The notes: generated from the letters alone by a model not told the origin. A stretch of DNA of 64,000 nt from Streptomyces sp. 130 (GCF_007096885.1 NZ_VJNO01000027.1:33287-97286), one strand, 5' to 3'; positions 1 to 8,493 are shown, counted from the first letter of the stretch. Numbers and translations: made by a program.

Positions 1-1
1 C

Positions 2-628
2 CCGCTCACCGACGCGGCGCTCCTGGGCTGCGCGGTGCTCACCGGATACGGCGCGGTCCACCACAGCGCCCGGGTCCGCGCGGGGGAGTCCGTCGTGGTG
101 TTCGGCATCGGCGGCGTCGGTCTCGCCGTGCTCCAGTCCGCCCGGATCGCGGGCGCCTCGCAGGTCATCGCGGTGGACGTCTCCCCGGAGAAGGAGGAGC
201 TGGCCCGCCGCGCCGGCGCCACGGACTTCGTCATCGCCTCGGAGACCACGCCCCGGGACATCCGGAAGCTCACCGGCGGCCAGGGCGCGGACGTGGCCGT
301 CGAGTGCGTGGGGCGGGCGGCCACCATCCGCAGCGCCTGGGAGTCCACCCGTCGGGGCGGCCGGACCACGGTCGTCGGCATCGGCGGCAAGGACCAGCAG
401 GTCACCTTCAACGCCCTGGAGATCTTCCACTGGGGCCGGTCCCTGACCGGCTGCGTCTACGGGGACAGCGACCCCGCCCGCGACCTCCCGGTGCTGGCGG
501 ACCACATCCGGGCGGGCCGCTTCGACCTCTCCATGATGGTCACCGGACACATCGGCCTGGACGGCATCCCCGCCGCCTTCGACAACATGATCGCGGGCAA
601 GGGCGGCCGGGCGCTGGTGGTCTTCTAG
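2..628 (+). CDS. Medium-chain alcohol dehydrogenase, C-terminal part (5' end outside window)
   Basis: The reading frame is open from the first bases, so this is the 3' part of a longer gene. The visible protein is the NAD(P)-binding half of a zinc-type medium-chain dehydrogenase. A VFGIGGVGLAVLQ nucleotide-binding glycine motif lies just after the window edge, followed by an acidic VDVS residue that normally selects NAD. The end (GGRALVVF) is typical of class III/arylalcohol-type MDR enzymes. The catalytic zinc ligands would lie upstream of the window, so the substrate cannot be judged. The gene ends in a CTAG shared with the convergent TetR gene: its TAG occupies 626-628. Confidence 0.85.
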   Translation, partial: PLTDAALLGCAVLTGYGAVHHSARVRAGESVVVFGIGGVGLAVLQSARIAGASQVIAVDVSPEKEELARRAGATDFVIASETTPRDIRKLTGGQGADVAVECVGRAATIRSAWESTRRGGRTTVVGIGGKDQQVTFNALEIFHWGRSLTGCVYGDSDPARDLPVLADHIRAGRFDLSMMVTGHIGLDGIPAAFDNMIAGKGGRALVVF

Positions 629-1293
629 CCCGGTCCGCGGCGGGCGGGCTCCAGCTGTGCGTACTGCAGCTCCAGCCCGTCCACCAGCGCCCGCAGCCCG
701 GTTTCAAAGGCCCCCTCGTCCACCTGCTGGCGCCGCTCGGCCAGCAGGTGGGCCTGGCCCAGGTGCGGGTAGTCGGCGGGGTCGTAGGCCGTCTCGTCGT
801 CCACGAAACCCCGGGCGAAGGAGCCGAGCGCCGAGCCGGTGATGAAGTAGCGCATCAGCGCGCCGATGTACGTGGCCTGGGCCGGCGGCCACCCCGCGCG
901 CACCATGGCCCCGAACACGGCGTCCGCGACCCGCAGACCGGCCGGGCGGCGCCCGGGCCCCTGGGCGAGCACCGGGACGATGTGCGGATGCGCGGCGAGC
1001 GCGGCCCGGTAGGAGACCGCCCAGTCGTGCAGCGCGGCGCGCCAGTCCCGGGGGTCGGACTCCTCGAACATCGACAGGTCGACCTGCGCCGAGACGGCGT
1101 CGGCGACCGCGTCCAGGATCTCGTGCTTGTTGCGGAAGTGGTTGTACAGCGAGGGCCCGCTGACCCCCAGCTCGGCCGCCAGCCGGCGGGTCGACACCGC
1201 GTCGAGCCCTTCGGCGTCCACGAGGGCGCTCGCCGTCTCGACGATGCGTTCTCTGCTCAGGAGGGGCTTGCGCGGGCGGGCCATGCGGCACAT
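625..1293 (-). CDS. TetR-family transcriptional regulator
   Basis: This is a 222-aa regulator with an N-terminal TetR helix-turn-helix (RERIVETASALVDAEG ... VSGPSLYNHFRNKHEIL, about residues 13-58) and a larger ligand-binding C-terminal half of the TetR_C_11-like type. It is divergent from the acyl-CoA dehydrogenase at 1350. A perfect TAGCA-G-TGCTA dyad lies between them, so it probably represses that gene and itself. An alternative ATG at 1284 (MARPRKP) matches the usual family start, but the ATG at 1293 has the better Shine-Dalgarno-like sequence (GCAGGG). Confidence 0.85.
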   Translation of the reverse strand: MCRMARPRKPLLSRERIVETASALVDAEGLDAVSTRRLAAELGVSGPSLYNHFRNKHEILDAVADAVSAQVDLSMFEESDPRDWRAALHDWAVSYRAALAAHPHIVPVLAQGPGRRPAGLRVADAVFGAMVRAGWPPAQATYIGALMRYFITGSALGSFARGFVDDETAYDPADYPHLGQAHLLAERRQQVDEGAFETGLRALVDGLELQYAQLEPARRGPG

Positions 1294-1316
1294 AGTAGGC
1301 CCTGCGATCCAAAAAC

Positions 1317-1327
1317 TAGCAGTGCTA
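1317..1327. promoter_or_regulatory. Probable TetR operator (TAGCA-G-TGCTA)
   Basis: A perfect 5+1+5 inverted repeat sits in the 56-bp gap between the divergent TetR gene and the acyl-CoA dehydrogenase, within an AT-rich stretch unlike the rest of the window. Its position suits autorepression and control of the neighbour. The operator role is inferred. Confidence 0.55.
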
Positions 1328-1349
1328 ATTAACGCGGAGGGTGCGGCCG

Positions 1350-2501
1350 ATGAACCTGGAGCTGAGCGAGGAGCAGGAAGCCGTCCGGCAGCTCGCGAGG
1401 GACTTCGTGGCCCGCGATGTCACCCCGTACGCGGCCGAGTGGGACCGGTCCGAGAACGTCGACAAGTCGATCGTGAAGAAGCTGGGCGCCCTCGGCTTCC
1501 TCGGCCTGACCGTTCCGGAGGAGTACGGCGGCTCGGGCGGTGACCACCTCGCGTACTGCCTGGTGACCGAGGAGCTTGGCCGGGGCGACTCCTCGGTGCG
1601 CGGGATCGTCTCGGTCTCCCTGGGCCTGGTCGCCAAGACCGTCGCCGCCTGGGGCGACGAGGAGCAGAAGCGCCGCTGGCTGCCCCGGCTGACCTCGGGC
1701 GACGCGGTCGGCTGCTTCGGGCTCACCGAGCCCGGCACCGGCTCGGACGCGGGCAGCCTGACGACCCGGGCCGTGCGGGACGGCGCGGACTACGTCATCA
1801 ACGGCAGCAAGATGTTCATCACCAACGGCACCTGGGCCGACGTGGTGCTCCTCTTCGCCCGCACCAACGACACCCCCGGCCACAAGGGCGTCTCCGCCTT
1901 CCTGGTCCCCGCCGACACCCCCGGCCTCACCCGCCGCACCATCCACGGCAAGCTCGGCCTGCGCGGCCAGGCCACGGCCGAACTGGTCCTGGAGGACGTA
2001 CGGGTGCCCGCGAGCGCCCTGCTGGGCCCCGAGGGCAAGGGCTTCTCCCTCGCCATGTCCGCCCTGGCCAAGGGCCGGATGTCGGTGGCGGCCGGCTGCG
2101 TCGGAATCGCCCAGGCGGCCCTGGACGCGGCCGTCGGATACGCGGGCGAACGCGAGCAGTTCGGCAGGCCCATCGCCGGCTACCAGCTGGTCCAGGAGCT
2201 CATCAGCGACATCTCCGTGGACGTCGAGGCCGCACGCCTGCTCACCTGGCGGGTCGCCGACCTCATCGACCGGGGCCAGGACTTCGCCACCGCCGCGTCC
2301 CGGGCCAAGCTGTTCGCCTCCGAGGCCGCCGTCCGCGCCGCCAGCAACGCCCTCCAGGTCTTCGGCGGCTACGGCTACATCGACGAGTACCCGGTCGGCA
2401 AGCTGCTCCGGGACGCCCGCGTGATGACGCTCTACGAGGGCACCAGCCAGATCCAGAAGCTGATCATCGGCCGCGCCCTGACGGGGGTCTCCGCGTTCTG
2501 A
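1350..2501 (+). CDS. Acyl-CoA dehydrogenase (short/branched-chain type)
   Basis: This 383-aa FAD flavoenzyme has the full acyl-CoA dehydrogenase layout: an N-terminal helical domain, a middle beta domain with GLTEPGTGSDAGS (about residue 127) and an ITNGTWADV segment, and a C-terminal helical domain with EQFGRPI, QVFGGYGY and YEGTSQIQ. The catalytic base should be Glu363 in YEGTS. It introduces the alpha-beta double bond in acyl-CoA substrates. The ATG at 1350 is chosen because a GGAGG lies nine bases upstream; a GTG at 1341 is in frame but abuts that site. The next gene begins about 60 bp downstream. Substrate chain length cannot be read from sequence. Confidence 0.93.
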   Translation: MNLELSEEQEAVRQLARDFVARDVTPYAAEWDRSENVDKSIVKKLGALGFLGLTVPEEYGGSGGDHLAYCLVTEELGRGDSSVRGIVSVSLGLVAKTVAAWGDEEQKRRWLPRLTSGDAVGCFGLTEPGTGSDAGSLTTRAVRDGADYVINGSKMFITNGTWADVVLLFARTNDTPGHKGVSAFLVPADTPGLTRRTIHGKLGLRGQATAELVLEDVRVPASALLGPEGKGFSLAMSALAKGRMSVAAGCVGIAQAALDAAVGYAGEREQFGRPIAGYQLVQELISDISVDVEAARLLTWRVADLIDRGQDFATAASRAKLFASEAAVRAASNALQVFGGYGYIDEYPVGKLLRDARVMTLYEGTSQIQKLIIGRALTGVSAF

Positions 2502-2518
2502 GTACCGTCTGAGTACTC
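2497..2518 (+). repeat. 11-bp tandem duplication covering a stop codon
   Basis: Two copies of TCTGAGTAC(C/T) lie 11 bp apart. The first contains the TGA of the acyl-CoA dehydrogenase (2499-2501); the second puts another TGA at 2510-2512 in a different frame. See the finding on repeated stop codons. Confidence 0.6.
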
Positions 2519-2560
2519 GTACGGATGTGGCGTGCGTCATACAGTCGGATGCTGGGCGTC

Positions 2561-2851
2561 ATGAGTGAGACGACACCGGTCAGACAGCAGAACACCGCCG
2601 CCTACTTCGGCCAGGCCGTCGCGTCCTTCGGGGTCGCGATGGCCGCGGTGACCCTCGGGATCTACTACCTCGACGCCGACGCCTGGGTCCGCGCCTTCCT
2701 CGCCATCGGCATCCTCTACCTGGTCACGTCCTGCTTCACCCTGGCCAAGGTCGTCCGGGACAAGCAGGAGGCGGGCCAGCTGGTCAGCCGGGTCGACCAG
2801 GCCCGGCTGGAGAAGATCCTCGCCGAGCACGACCCCTTCCAGAAGCTCTGA
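2561..2851 (+). CDS. YiaA/YiaB-type two-helix inner membrane protein
   Basis: This is a 96-aa membrane protein with two hydrophobic helices (about residues 20-40, FGVAMAAVTLGIYYL, and 48-66, FLAIGILYLVTSCFTLAKVV) joined by a short polar turn, then a charged C-terminal tail. This matches the YiaAB two-helix domain, whose function is unknown. The ATG at 2561 is preferred over an upstream in-frame start at 2525, because homologues begin close to the first helix. Confidence 0.75.
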   Translation: MSETTPVRQQNTAAYFGQAVASFGVAMAAVTLGIYYLDADAWVRAFLAIGILYLVTSCFTLAKVVRDKQEAGQLVSRVDQARLEKILAEHDPFQKL

Positions 2852-2874
2852 GAGCCCACCCGCGACACGTTTCC

Positions 2875-2890
2875 CTAAGCGCTTGCTCAG
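2875..2890. promoter_or_regulatory. Operator copy 1: CTAAGCGCTTGCTCAG
   Basis: An imperfect palindrome upstream of the TetR gene at 2938. The identical 16 bp recurs at 4137-4152 upstream of the divergent maoC and soxR starts. CAAG-NN-CTTG-like cores are known for the actinobacterial TetR regulator KstR2; here one arm reads CTTA. It is therefore the likely site of the TetR protein encoded at 2938. Confidence 0.7.
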
Positions 2891-2937
2891 GATCGGGGTA
2901 GGGTGTGCCTCCTGCTGACTGAGAGGGGCGAGCGACG

Positions 2938-3561
2938 ATGAGCACGGCGCAGGAGACCGACGCCGAGGACCCGCCGTGGGCCGAGGTGACGCCCGAGGCC
3001 GCCCGGCGGCTCCTCGTCGCGGCCGTCGACGCCTTCGCCGAGCGCGGGTACCACGCGACCACCACCCGGGACATCGCGGGCCGCGCCGGAATGAGCCCCG
3101 CCGCGCTCTACATCCACTACAAGACCAAGGAAGAGCTGCTCCACCGGATCAGCAGGATCGGCCACGACCGGGCCCTGGCCGTGCTGGAGGCCGCCGCCGA
3201 CGGCGACGGCACGGCCGCCGAACGGCTCGCCACCGCCGTCCGGTCCTTCGTCCGCTGGCACGCCGAACGGCACGCCACCGCCCGCGTGGTCCAGTACGAG
3301 CTGGACGCGCTCGGCGAGGAGCACCGCACCGAGATCATCGCGCTGCGCCGCAAGACCGACGCGGTGGTGCGCCGGATCATCGGTGAGGGCGTCGCCTCCG
3401 GCGAGTTCGACGTACCGGACGTGCCGGGCACCACGCTCGCGGTGCTGTCGCTCTGCATCGACGTGGCGCGCTGGTTCAACGCGCAGGGCAGCCGGACGCC
3501 CGACGAGGTCGCCGAGCTGTACGCCGGCCTGGTGCTGCGCATGGTCGCCGCCGGACGCTGA
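2938..3561 (+). CDS. TetR-family regulator (acyl-CoA metabolism type)
   Basis: This 207-aa protein has an N-terminal TetR DNA-binding domain (about residues 20-68: AVDAFAERGYHATTTRDIAGRAGMSPAALYIHYKTKEELL) and a C-terminal ligand pocket. A GAGAGGGG ribosome-binding region precedes the ATG. The 16-bp dyad upstream is repeated exactly in front of the MaoC hydratase gene, so it probably represses itself and maoC and may respond to an acyl-CoA. It converges on maoC, with a strong terminator between. Confidence 0.88.
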   Translation: MSTAQETDAEDPPWAEVTPEAARRLLVAAVDAFAERGYHATTTRDIAGRAGMSPAALYIHYKTKEELLHRISRIGHDRALAVLEAAADGDGTAAERLATAVRSFVRWHAERHATARVVQYELDALGEEHRTEIIALRRKTDAVVRRIIGEGVASGEFDVPDVPGTTLAVLSLCIDVARWFNAQGSRTPDEVAELYAGLVLRMVAAGR

Positions 3562-3570
3562 GCACGACCG

Positions 3571-3601
3571 CACCCCCGGCCCCCTCGTGGGGCCGGGGGT
3601 G
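3571..3601. terminator. Bidirectional stem-loop terminator
   Basis: A perfect 13-bp GC stem (CACCCCCGGCCCC with its complement) with a 5-nt loop between convergent tetR and maoC. Confidence 0.8.
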
Positions 3602-3626
3602 TTCGCGTACGCACACCGGCGCGGGC

Positions 3627-4088
3627 TCAGAAGTAGTAGCGCGACACCGACTCGGCGACGCACGCCGGCTTGTCGCCGCCCTCGCGCTCGACCGTCACGA
3701 CGGCGGTGATCTGTACGCCGCCGCCCGCCTCTTCGACGCTCTTCAGGACGGCCGTCGCGCGCACCCGCGAGCCCACGGGCACGGGGGAGGGGAAGCGGAC
3801 CTTGTTGGTGCCGTAGTTGATGCCCATCTTCGCGCCCTCGACCGCCATGACCTGCGGGACGAGCACCGGCAGCAGCGACAGCGTCAGATAGCCGTGCGCG
3901 ATGGTCGTCCCGAACGGGCCGGCCGCCGCCTTCTCCGGGTCCACGTGAATCCACTGGTGGTCGCCGGTGGCGTCGGCGAACAGGTCGATCCGCTTCTGGT
4001 CGATCTCCAGCCAGTCGCTGTACCCCAGCTGCTCGCCCACGCCGTCCCGCAGCTCCTGCGCGGAGTCGAAGATCCTCGGCTCAGCCAT
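3627..4088 (-). CDS. MaoC-family (R)-specific enoyl-CoA hydratase
   Basis: This is a 153-aa single hot-dog-fold hydratase. The hydratase-2 motif is intact (TGDHQWIHVDPEKA ... GPFGTTIAHGYLTLSL), giving Asp43 and His48 as the catalytic pair. It hydrates trans-2-enoyl-CoA to (R)-3-hydroxyacyl-CoA in fatty acid or related degradation. The start at 4088 (MAEPRIF) is preferred to an upstream ATG because a GGGAGCAGGA site precedes it. A copy of the CTAAGCGCTTGCTCAG operator lies about 50 bp upstream, tying it to the TetR protein encoded at 2938. Confidence 0.92.
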   Translation of the reverse strand: MAEPRIFDSAQELRDGVGEQLGYSDWLEIDQKRIDLFADATGDHQWIHVDPEKAAAGPFGTTIAHGYLTLSLLPVLVPQVMAVEGAKMGINYGTNKVRFPSPVPVGSRVRATAVLKSVEEAGGGVQITAVVTVEREGGDKPACVAESVSRYYF

Positions 4089-4136
4089 GTTCCTGCTCCC
4101 TGCCTTCCGCTCTGCCGACCGTCCATCGCGCACTGT

Positions 4137-4152
4137 CTAAGCGCTTGCTCAG
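4137..4152. promoter_or_regulatory. Operator copy 2: CTAAGCGCTTGCTCAG
   Basis: Identical over 16 bp to 2875-2890. It lies in the divergent gap between maoC (minus) and soxR (plus), nearer to maoC. Confidence 0.7.
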
Positions 4153-4206
4153 CATCCTTGGCGGCTGCGTTCCTGTCAACGACGGATGGGCCGAGCACCG
4201 GCGGCG

Positions 4207-4212
4207 TAGGCT
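4207..4212 (+). promoter_or_regulatory. -10 box TAGGCT of soxR, leaderless arrangement
   Basis: TAGGCT ends seven bases before the GTG start, so transcription would begin at or next to the start codon. No clear -35 consensus is visible. Confidence 0.45.
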
Positions 4213-4219
4213 TCGAGGG

Positions 4220-4735
4220 GTGCCCCAGATCCCGCAGACACTTCACGAACTCACCGTCGGCCAGCTCTCCGCGCGCAGTGGCGCCGCCGTGTCGGCCCTG
4301 CACTTCTACGAGGCCAAGGGCCTGATCAGCAGCCGCCGCACGAGCGGCAACCAGCGCCGCTACAGCAGGGACGCGCTGCGCCGGGTCGCCTTCGTCCGCG
4401 CTGCCCAGCGGGTGGGCATCCCGCTGGCCACGATCCGCGAGGCGCTGGCCGAACTCCCCGAGGAGCGCACCCCGAACCGCGACGACTGGGCGCGGCTCTC
4501 GCACGCCTGGCGCTCCGAGCTGGACGACCGGATCAAGCAGCTGGGCCGGCTCCGCGACCACCTCACCGACTGCATCGGCTGCGGCTGCCTGTCGCTGGAG
4601 ACCTGCGTCCTGTCCAACCCGGACGACATCAGCGGGGAGAGGATCAGCGGTTCGCGTCTGATGCCGGAGCGCCGCACGGCGGACCGCGCACCGGTGAGCC
4701 GCGAGCGGGCGGAGAGCGCCGAGGGCTGCTGCTGA
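4220..4735 (+). CDS. soxR: Redox-sensitive MerR-family activator SoxR
   Basis: This 171-aa protein has a MerR winged-helix domain (LTVGQLSARSGAAVSALHFY from residue 11), a dimerisation helix, and the SoxR cysteine cluster C118-x2-C121-x-C123-x5-C129 that binds a [2Fe-2S] centre. In Streptomyces SoxR responds to redox-active metabolites such as actinorhodin rather than superoxide, and controls a small set of oxidoreductases and transporters. The GTG at 4220 (VPQIPQ) fits known Streptomyces SoxR N-termini; a longer frame from 4145 would add unrelated sequence. The C-terminal tail has extra cysteines (GCC end). Confidence 0.95.
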   Translation: MPQIPQTLHELTVGQLSARSGAAVSALHFYEAKGLISSRRTSGNQRRYSRDALRRVAFVRAAQRVGIPLATIREALAELPEERTPNRDDWARLSHAWRSELDDRIKQLGRLRDHLTDCIGCGCLSLETCVLSNPDDISGERISGSRLMPERRTADRAPVSRERAESAEGCC

Positions 4736-4747
4736 CCGAGGGGCGCC

Positions 4748-4772
4748 GAGCGGCCCGCGCGGCGGGCCGCTC
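4748..4772. terminator. Stem-loop terminator between soxR and the zinc-ribbon protein gene
   Basis: A perfect 11-bp stem GAGCGGCCCGC/GCGGGCCGCTC with a 3-nt loop between convergent genes. Confidence 0.75.
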
Positions 4773-4777
4773 GCCTC

Positions 4778-5389
4778 TCAGGCCACCGTCGCCAGCTCGC
4801 CCGCCAGGTCCCGGCGGGCCCGCGCCAGGGCCGCCGGGGTGAGCACGGGCTGCGGCACCACGATCCCGCACCCGGTGCAGACCGGGCCCGACCAGGGCTC
4901 GCTGTCCAGGTCGTGCCGCCAGGTGATCCTGGTCCTGCCGCACACCGGGCAGCCGGTGCCGGGCTCCGCCTCCAGGGCCGAGATCAGCCGCGCCAGCACC
5001 TCGGCGAGCGGGGCCGAGGGGTGGACCGCCGGGTCGTCGCAGCGCGCGACGCCGTTGCCGCCCCAGGTGCGCCGGTGCCAGTCGTCGAAGGCGCCGGGCC
5101 GGCGCAGCCCCCGGTGCTTCTCCCGCCGGCGGCGCTCCGCGAACCCCGCCTCGTAACCGAGCCAGACCGTGCGGGCCCGCTCCAGCTCGTCCAGTGCCCG
5201 CACCAGCCGCACCGGGTCCGGGGACCGGTCCTCGGGGGCTATGCCGTGCCGTGCGCACAGATGGTCCCAGGTGGCCCGGTGCCCGTAAGGGGCGAAGCGT
5301 TCCAGGCACTTGCGTAGCGAGTACCGCCGCAGTGCCAGATCGCTCCTCGGGTCGCGGACCTGTCTCGCCAGACTCCGGAAACCGGCCAT
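4778..5389 (-). CDS. Hypothetical protein with C-terminal zinc ribbon
   Basis: This 203-aa soluble protein does not match a family I can name. The N-terminal half is basic and helical. The C-terminal part carries CPVCGRT (about residue 146) and CTGCGI (about 171), four cysteines spaced as a treble-clef or zinc-ribbon fold. No signal peptide or membrane segment is present. A GGAGGTG site lies eight bases before the ATG. It is probably a conserved Streptomyces protein; a nucleic-acid-binding role is possible but not shown. Confidence 0.7.
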   Translation of the reverse strand: MAGFRSLARQVRDPRSDLALRRYSLRKCLERFAPYGHRATWDHLCARHGIAPEDRSPDPVRLVRALDELERARTVWLGYEAGFAERRRREKHRGLRRPGAFDDWHRRTWGGNGVARCDDPAVHPSAPLAEVLARLISALEAEPGTGCPVCGRTRITWRHDLDSEPWSGPVCTGCGIVVPQPVLTPAALARARRDLAGELATVA

Positions 5390-5559
5390 TGAGCCGCCAC
5401 CTCCGTCGCTCGTACTCCGTCGCCCGTACTTCGGCGTCAGGGGATGGACGTACGACTGCCCGGATCGGCTCCATTCAAGGGCCGGAACGTCCAGAAGATG
5501 AGACGCCGCACAGAATCCACCGGCATGTGGCGATTCGGAAAAGGTGACCGATGTTCATC

Positions 5560-5585
5560 TTACCGGCCGGTCATACCGCCGGTAA
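5560..5585. promoter_or_regulatory. Dyad TTACCGG-N12-CCGGTAA upstream of the penicillin acylase gene
   Basis: A perfect 7-bp inverted repeat in the 229-bp gap between the zinc-ribbon protein gene (minus) and the acylase gene (plus), about 35 bp before the acylase start. It is probably an operator for an unidentified regulator. I see nothing else defined in this gap. Confidence 0.4.
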
Positions 5586-5618
5586 CCTGCCGCGCATCGG
5601 CCTCTCGGAGGAGTACGC

Positions 5619-8456
5619 ATGCCCCCACGCACCCGTATGACCCGCACCGGTACCACCAGAGCCGCCGCCCTCGCCGCGGCTCTCGTCCTCGGCGCGTCCC
5701 TGCTCGCCGCCGCTCCCCACGCGGGCGCCGCCGAGGCGGACCCCGTCCCCGACCACTGCCAGGGGCAGTGCGACGACATCCTGCCGCCCGGCGAGAACGG
5801 CAACGCCACCCTGGTGGAGATCCTGGGCAACAAGGCGTTCGGCACCCACCCCGCGCACAGCGACGACCAGCTCGACCGCTACGACGGGCTGGTCGCCGGG
5901 CACACCGGGCTCACCGACCAGAAGCTCACCGACTTCTTCAACGACGCCTCCTTCGGCGTACCGAAGGACCAGGTCGAGTCCGTCACCTCGCCGCGCGACG
6001 ACGTCACCATCACCCGCGACAAGGCCACCGGCGTCCCGCACATCAAGGGCACGACGCGTTACGGCACCGAGTTCGGCGCCGGGTACGCGGCCGGGCAGGA
6101 CCGGCTGTGGCTGATGGACCTCTTCCGGCACATCGGGCGCGGTGAGCTGACCTCGTTCGCCGGCGGGGCCCTCGCCAACCAGGGCCTGGAGCAGCAGTTC
6201 TGGCCGCAGGCCCCGTACACCGAGGCCGATCTGGAGGCCCAGGTCGAGTACATCAGGACCCATGAGGGGGCCAGGGGCGAACAGGCCATGGCGGACGCGC
6301 AGGCGTACGTGGACGGCATCAACGCCTACCGCAAGAAGGCGAAGGACGGCCGCTACTTCCCCGGCGAGTACGTCCTGACCGGCAAGATCGACGCCATCAC
6401 CAACATCGGCGAGATCCAGCCGTTCAAGCTGACCGACCTGATCTCCATCGCCTCGGTCGTCGGCGGCCAGTTCGGCGGCGGGGGCGGCGGCGAGGTGCAG
6501 GCGGCGCTGTCGCTGCTCGCCGCCCAGCAGAAGTACGGCGTCGCCGAGGGCACCAAGGTCTGGGAGTCGTTCCGTCAGCGCAACGACCCCGAGGCCGTGC
6601 TCACCATCCACGACGGCACCTCCTTCCCGTACGCGGACAAGCCCGCCAACGCCGTCGGCACGGCCCTCCCGGACCGGGGCTCGGTCACCGCCGAACCCCT
6701 CATCCACGACCGCACCGGGTCGGCGGGCACCGGCGTGAAGGCCCCCGTCAAGGCCCCGGCGGCGCTCCGCAAGGCGCAGGGCATCTTCGACGACGGGGTC
6801 ATCCCCGAGGGCTCGCTGCCCGGCTCCGGCTCCGGCGCCCAGAAGCGCGGGATGTCCAACGCCCTGCTGGTGTCCGGCAAGCACACCGCGAGCGGAAACC
6901 CGGTCGCCGTGTTCGGGCCGCAGACCGGCTACTTCGCCCCGCAGCTGATGATGCTCCAGGAGCTCCAGGGCCCCGGCATCAGCGCGCGCGGCGTCTCCTT
7001 CGCCGGTGTCGGGATGTACGTCCAGATGGGCCGGGGCCAGGACTACGCCTGGAGCGCCACCTCGGCCGGGCAGGACATCACCGACACCTACGCCGTCGAG
7101 CTGTGCGAGCCCGACGGCTCCACGCCCGCCAAGGACTCCACGCACTACCTCTACCGGGGCACCTGCACCGCGATGGAGAAGATGGAGAAGACCAACTCCT
7201 GGAAGCCGACCGTCGCCGACTCCACCGCCAAGGGGTCGTACCGGATGCAGGTCTGGCGCACCGGCTACGGCATCGTCACCCACCGCGCCACGGTGGCCGG
7301 CAAGCCCGTCGCGTACACCACGCTGCGCACCACCTACCGCCACGAGGCCGACTCGATCATCGGCTTCCAGATGCTCAACGACCCGGCGTACGTCACCGAC
7401 GCGGCGTCCTTCCAGCGGGCCGCGAGCAACATCGACTACGCCTTCAACTGGTTCTACGCCGACTCCCGCACCGCGGCCTACTACAACAGCGGGATGAACC
7501 CGGTGCGCGCGCCCGGCGTCGACCCGGCACTGCCGGTCCGCGCCGAGAAGGCGTACGAGTGGCAGGGCTACGACCCGGCCGCCAACACCGCCTCGTACAC
7601 CGCCTTCGCCGAGCACCCGCACTCCAGCGGCCAGGACTACTACATCTCCTGGAACAACAAGCAGGCCGAGGGGTACGCGGCGGCCGGCTTCGGGCTCAGC
7701 GCGGTGCACCGCGGCGACCTGCTGGACGACCGGGTGTCCGGGCTCGTCGCCGAGGGCGGCGTCACCCGGGCCTCGCTCACCCGGGCCATGGCGGACGCGG
7801 CCCTCACCGACCTGCGCGGCGAGCAGCTGCTGCCCGAGCTGCTGAAGGTCATCCGCTCCCAGCCGGTCACCGACCCGGACCTGGACGCGGTGGTCCAGCA
7901 GCTGGACTCCTGGCGCGCGGCGGGCGCCCAGCGCAAGGAGACGAGCCCCGGCTCGCACACCTACGGACACGCCGACGCGGTCCGGATCATGGACGCGTGG
8001 TGGCCCCGGCTGATCGAGGCGGAGTTCCGGCCCGGTCTCGGCGACGAGCTGTACGAAGCGCTCACCGCGAACGTCGCCACCGACGAGTCCCCGGCCGCCA
8101 GCCACGGGCCGAGCGGGGCGCACAGCGGCTCGGCCTTCCAGTACGGCTGGTGGGGCTTCGCCGACAAGGACCTGCGCCAGGTGCTCGGCCGGCAGGTCAG
8201 GGGCCCGCTGGCCAAGTCCTACTGCGGCGGCGGCGACCTGAGCGCCTGCCGTACGGCGCTGCTCGCCTCGCTGAAGGAGGCGGCGGCGGTCCCGGCGGCC
8301 GAGGTCTACCCGGGCGACGACAGCTGCGAGGCCGGTGACCAGTGGTGCACCGACTCGATCATCCACCGCGCGCTGGGCGGCATCGCCCAGAAGGGCATCC
8401 ACTGGCAGAACCGTCCGACGTACCAGCAGGTGGTGGAGTTCCCGAGCCACCGCTGA
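5619..8456 (+). CDS. Secreted penicillin acylase family protein (Ntn hydrolase)
   Basis: This is a 945-aa precursor. Residues 1-38 form a signal peptide (arginines, hydrophobic AALAAALVLGASLLAA, Ala-rich cleavage site). An alpha chain, a spacer and a beta chain should follow autocatalytic cleavage. The nucleophile is Ser413 in RGMSNALLVSG (codon 6855-6857), and the HTASGNPVAVFGPQTGY region is typical of the beta-chain start. Family members hydrolyse amide bonds in beta-lactams, acyl-homoserine lactones, cyclic lipopeptides or other acyl amides; the substrate here is unknown. An AGGAG site precedes the ATG. It converges on the NamZ-like gene. Confidence 0.93.
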   Translation: MPPRTRMTRTGTTRAAALAAALVLGASLLAAAPHAGAAEADPVPDHCQGQCDDILPPGENGNATLVEILGNKAFGTHPAHSDDQLDRYDGLVAGHTGLTDQKLTDFFNDASFGVPKDQVESVTSPRDDVTITRDKATGVPHIKGTTRYGTEFGAGYAAGQDRLWLMDLFRHIGRGELTSFAGGALANQGLEQQFWPQAPYTEADLEAQVEYIRTHEGARGEQAMADAQAYVDGINAYRKKAKDGRYFPGEYVLTGKIDAITNIGEIQPFKLTDLISIASVVGGQFGGGGGGEVQAALSLLAAQQKYGVAEGTKVWESFRQRNDPEAVLTIHDGTSFPYADKPANAVGTALPDRGSVTAEPLIHDRTGSAGTGVKAPVKAPAALRKAQGIFDDGVIPEGSLPGSGSGAQKRGMSNALLVSGKHTASGNPVAVFGPQTGYFAPQLMMLQELQGPGISARGVSFAGVGMYVQMGRGQDYAWSATSAGQDITDTYAVELCEPDGSTPAKDSTHYLYRGTCTAMEKMEKTNSWKPTVADSTAKGSYRMQVWRTGYGIVTHRATVAGKPVAYTTLRTTYRHEADSIIGFQMLNDPAYVTDAASFQRAASNIDYAFNWFYADSRTAAYYNSGMNPVRAPGVDPALPVRAEKAYEWQGYDPAANTASYTAFAEHPHSSGQDYYISWNNKQAEGYAAAGFGLSAVHRGDLLDDRVSGLVAEGGVTRASLTRAMADAALTDLRGEQLLPELLKVIRSQPVTDPDLDAVVQQLDSWRAAGAQRKETSPGSHTYGHADAVRIMDAWWPRLIEAEFRPGLGDELYEALTANVATDESPAASHGPSGAHSGSAFQYGWWGFADKDLRQVLGRQVRGPLAKSYCGGGDLSACRTALLASLKEAAAVPAAEVYPGDDSCEAGDQWCTDSIIHRALGGIAQKGIHWQNRPTYQQVVEFPSHR

Positions 8457-8463
8457 AACCGCG

Positions 8464-8493
8464 GCCGGGCGGGTCCTCGCGGGCCCGCCCGGC
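8464..8493. terminator. Stem-loop terminator between two exported hydrolase genes
   Basis: A perfect 10-bp stem GCCGGGCGGG/CCCGCCCGGC with a 10-nt loop, directly after the acylase stop and before the convergent stop at 8504. Confidence 0.75.

Noticed and set aside
5571..8450. Very long open frame antisense to the penicillin acylase gene
   Set aside because: The protein is Gly/Arg/Val-rich low-complexity sequence with no domain, a usual shadow of third-position GC bias.
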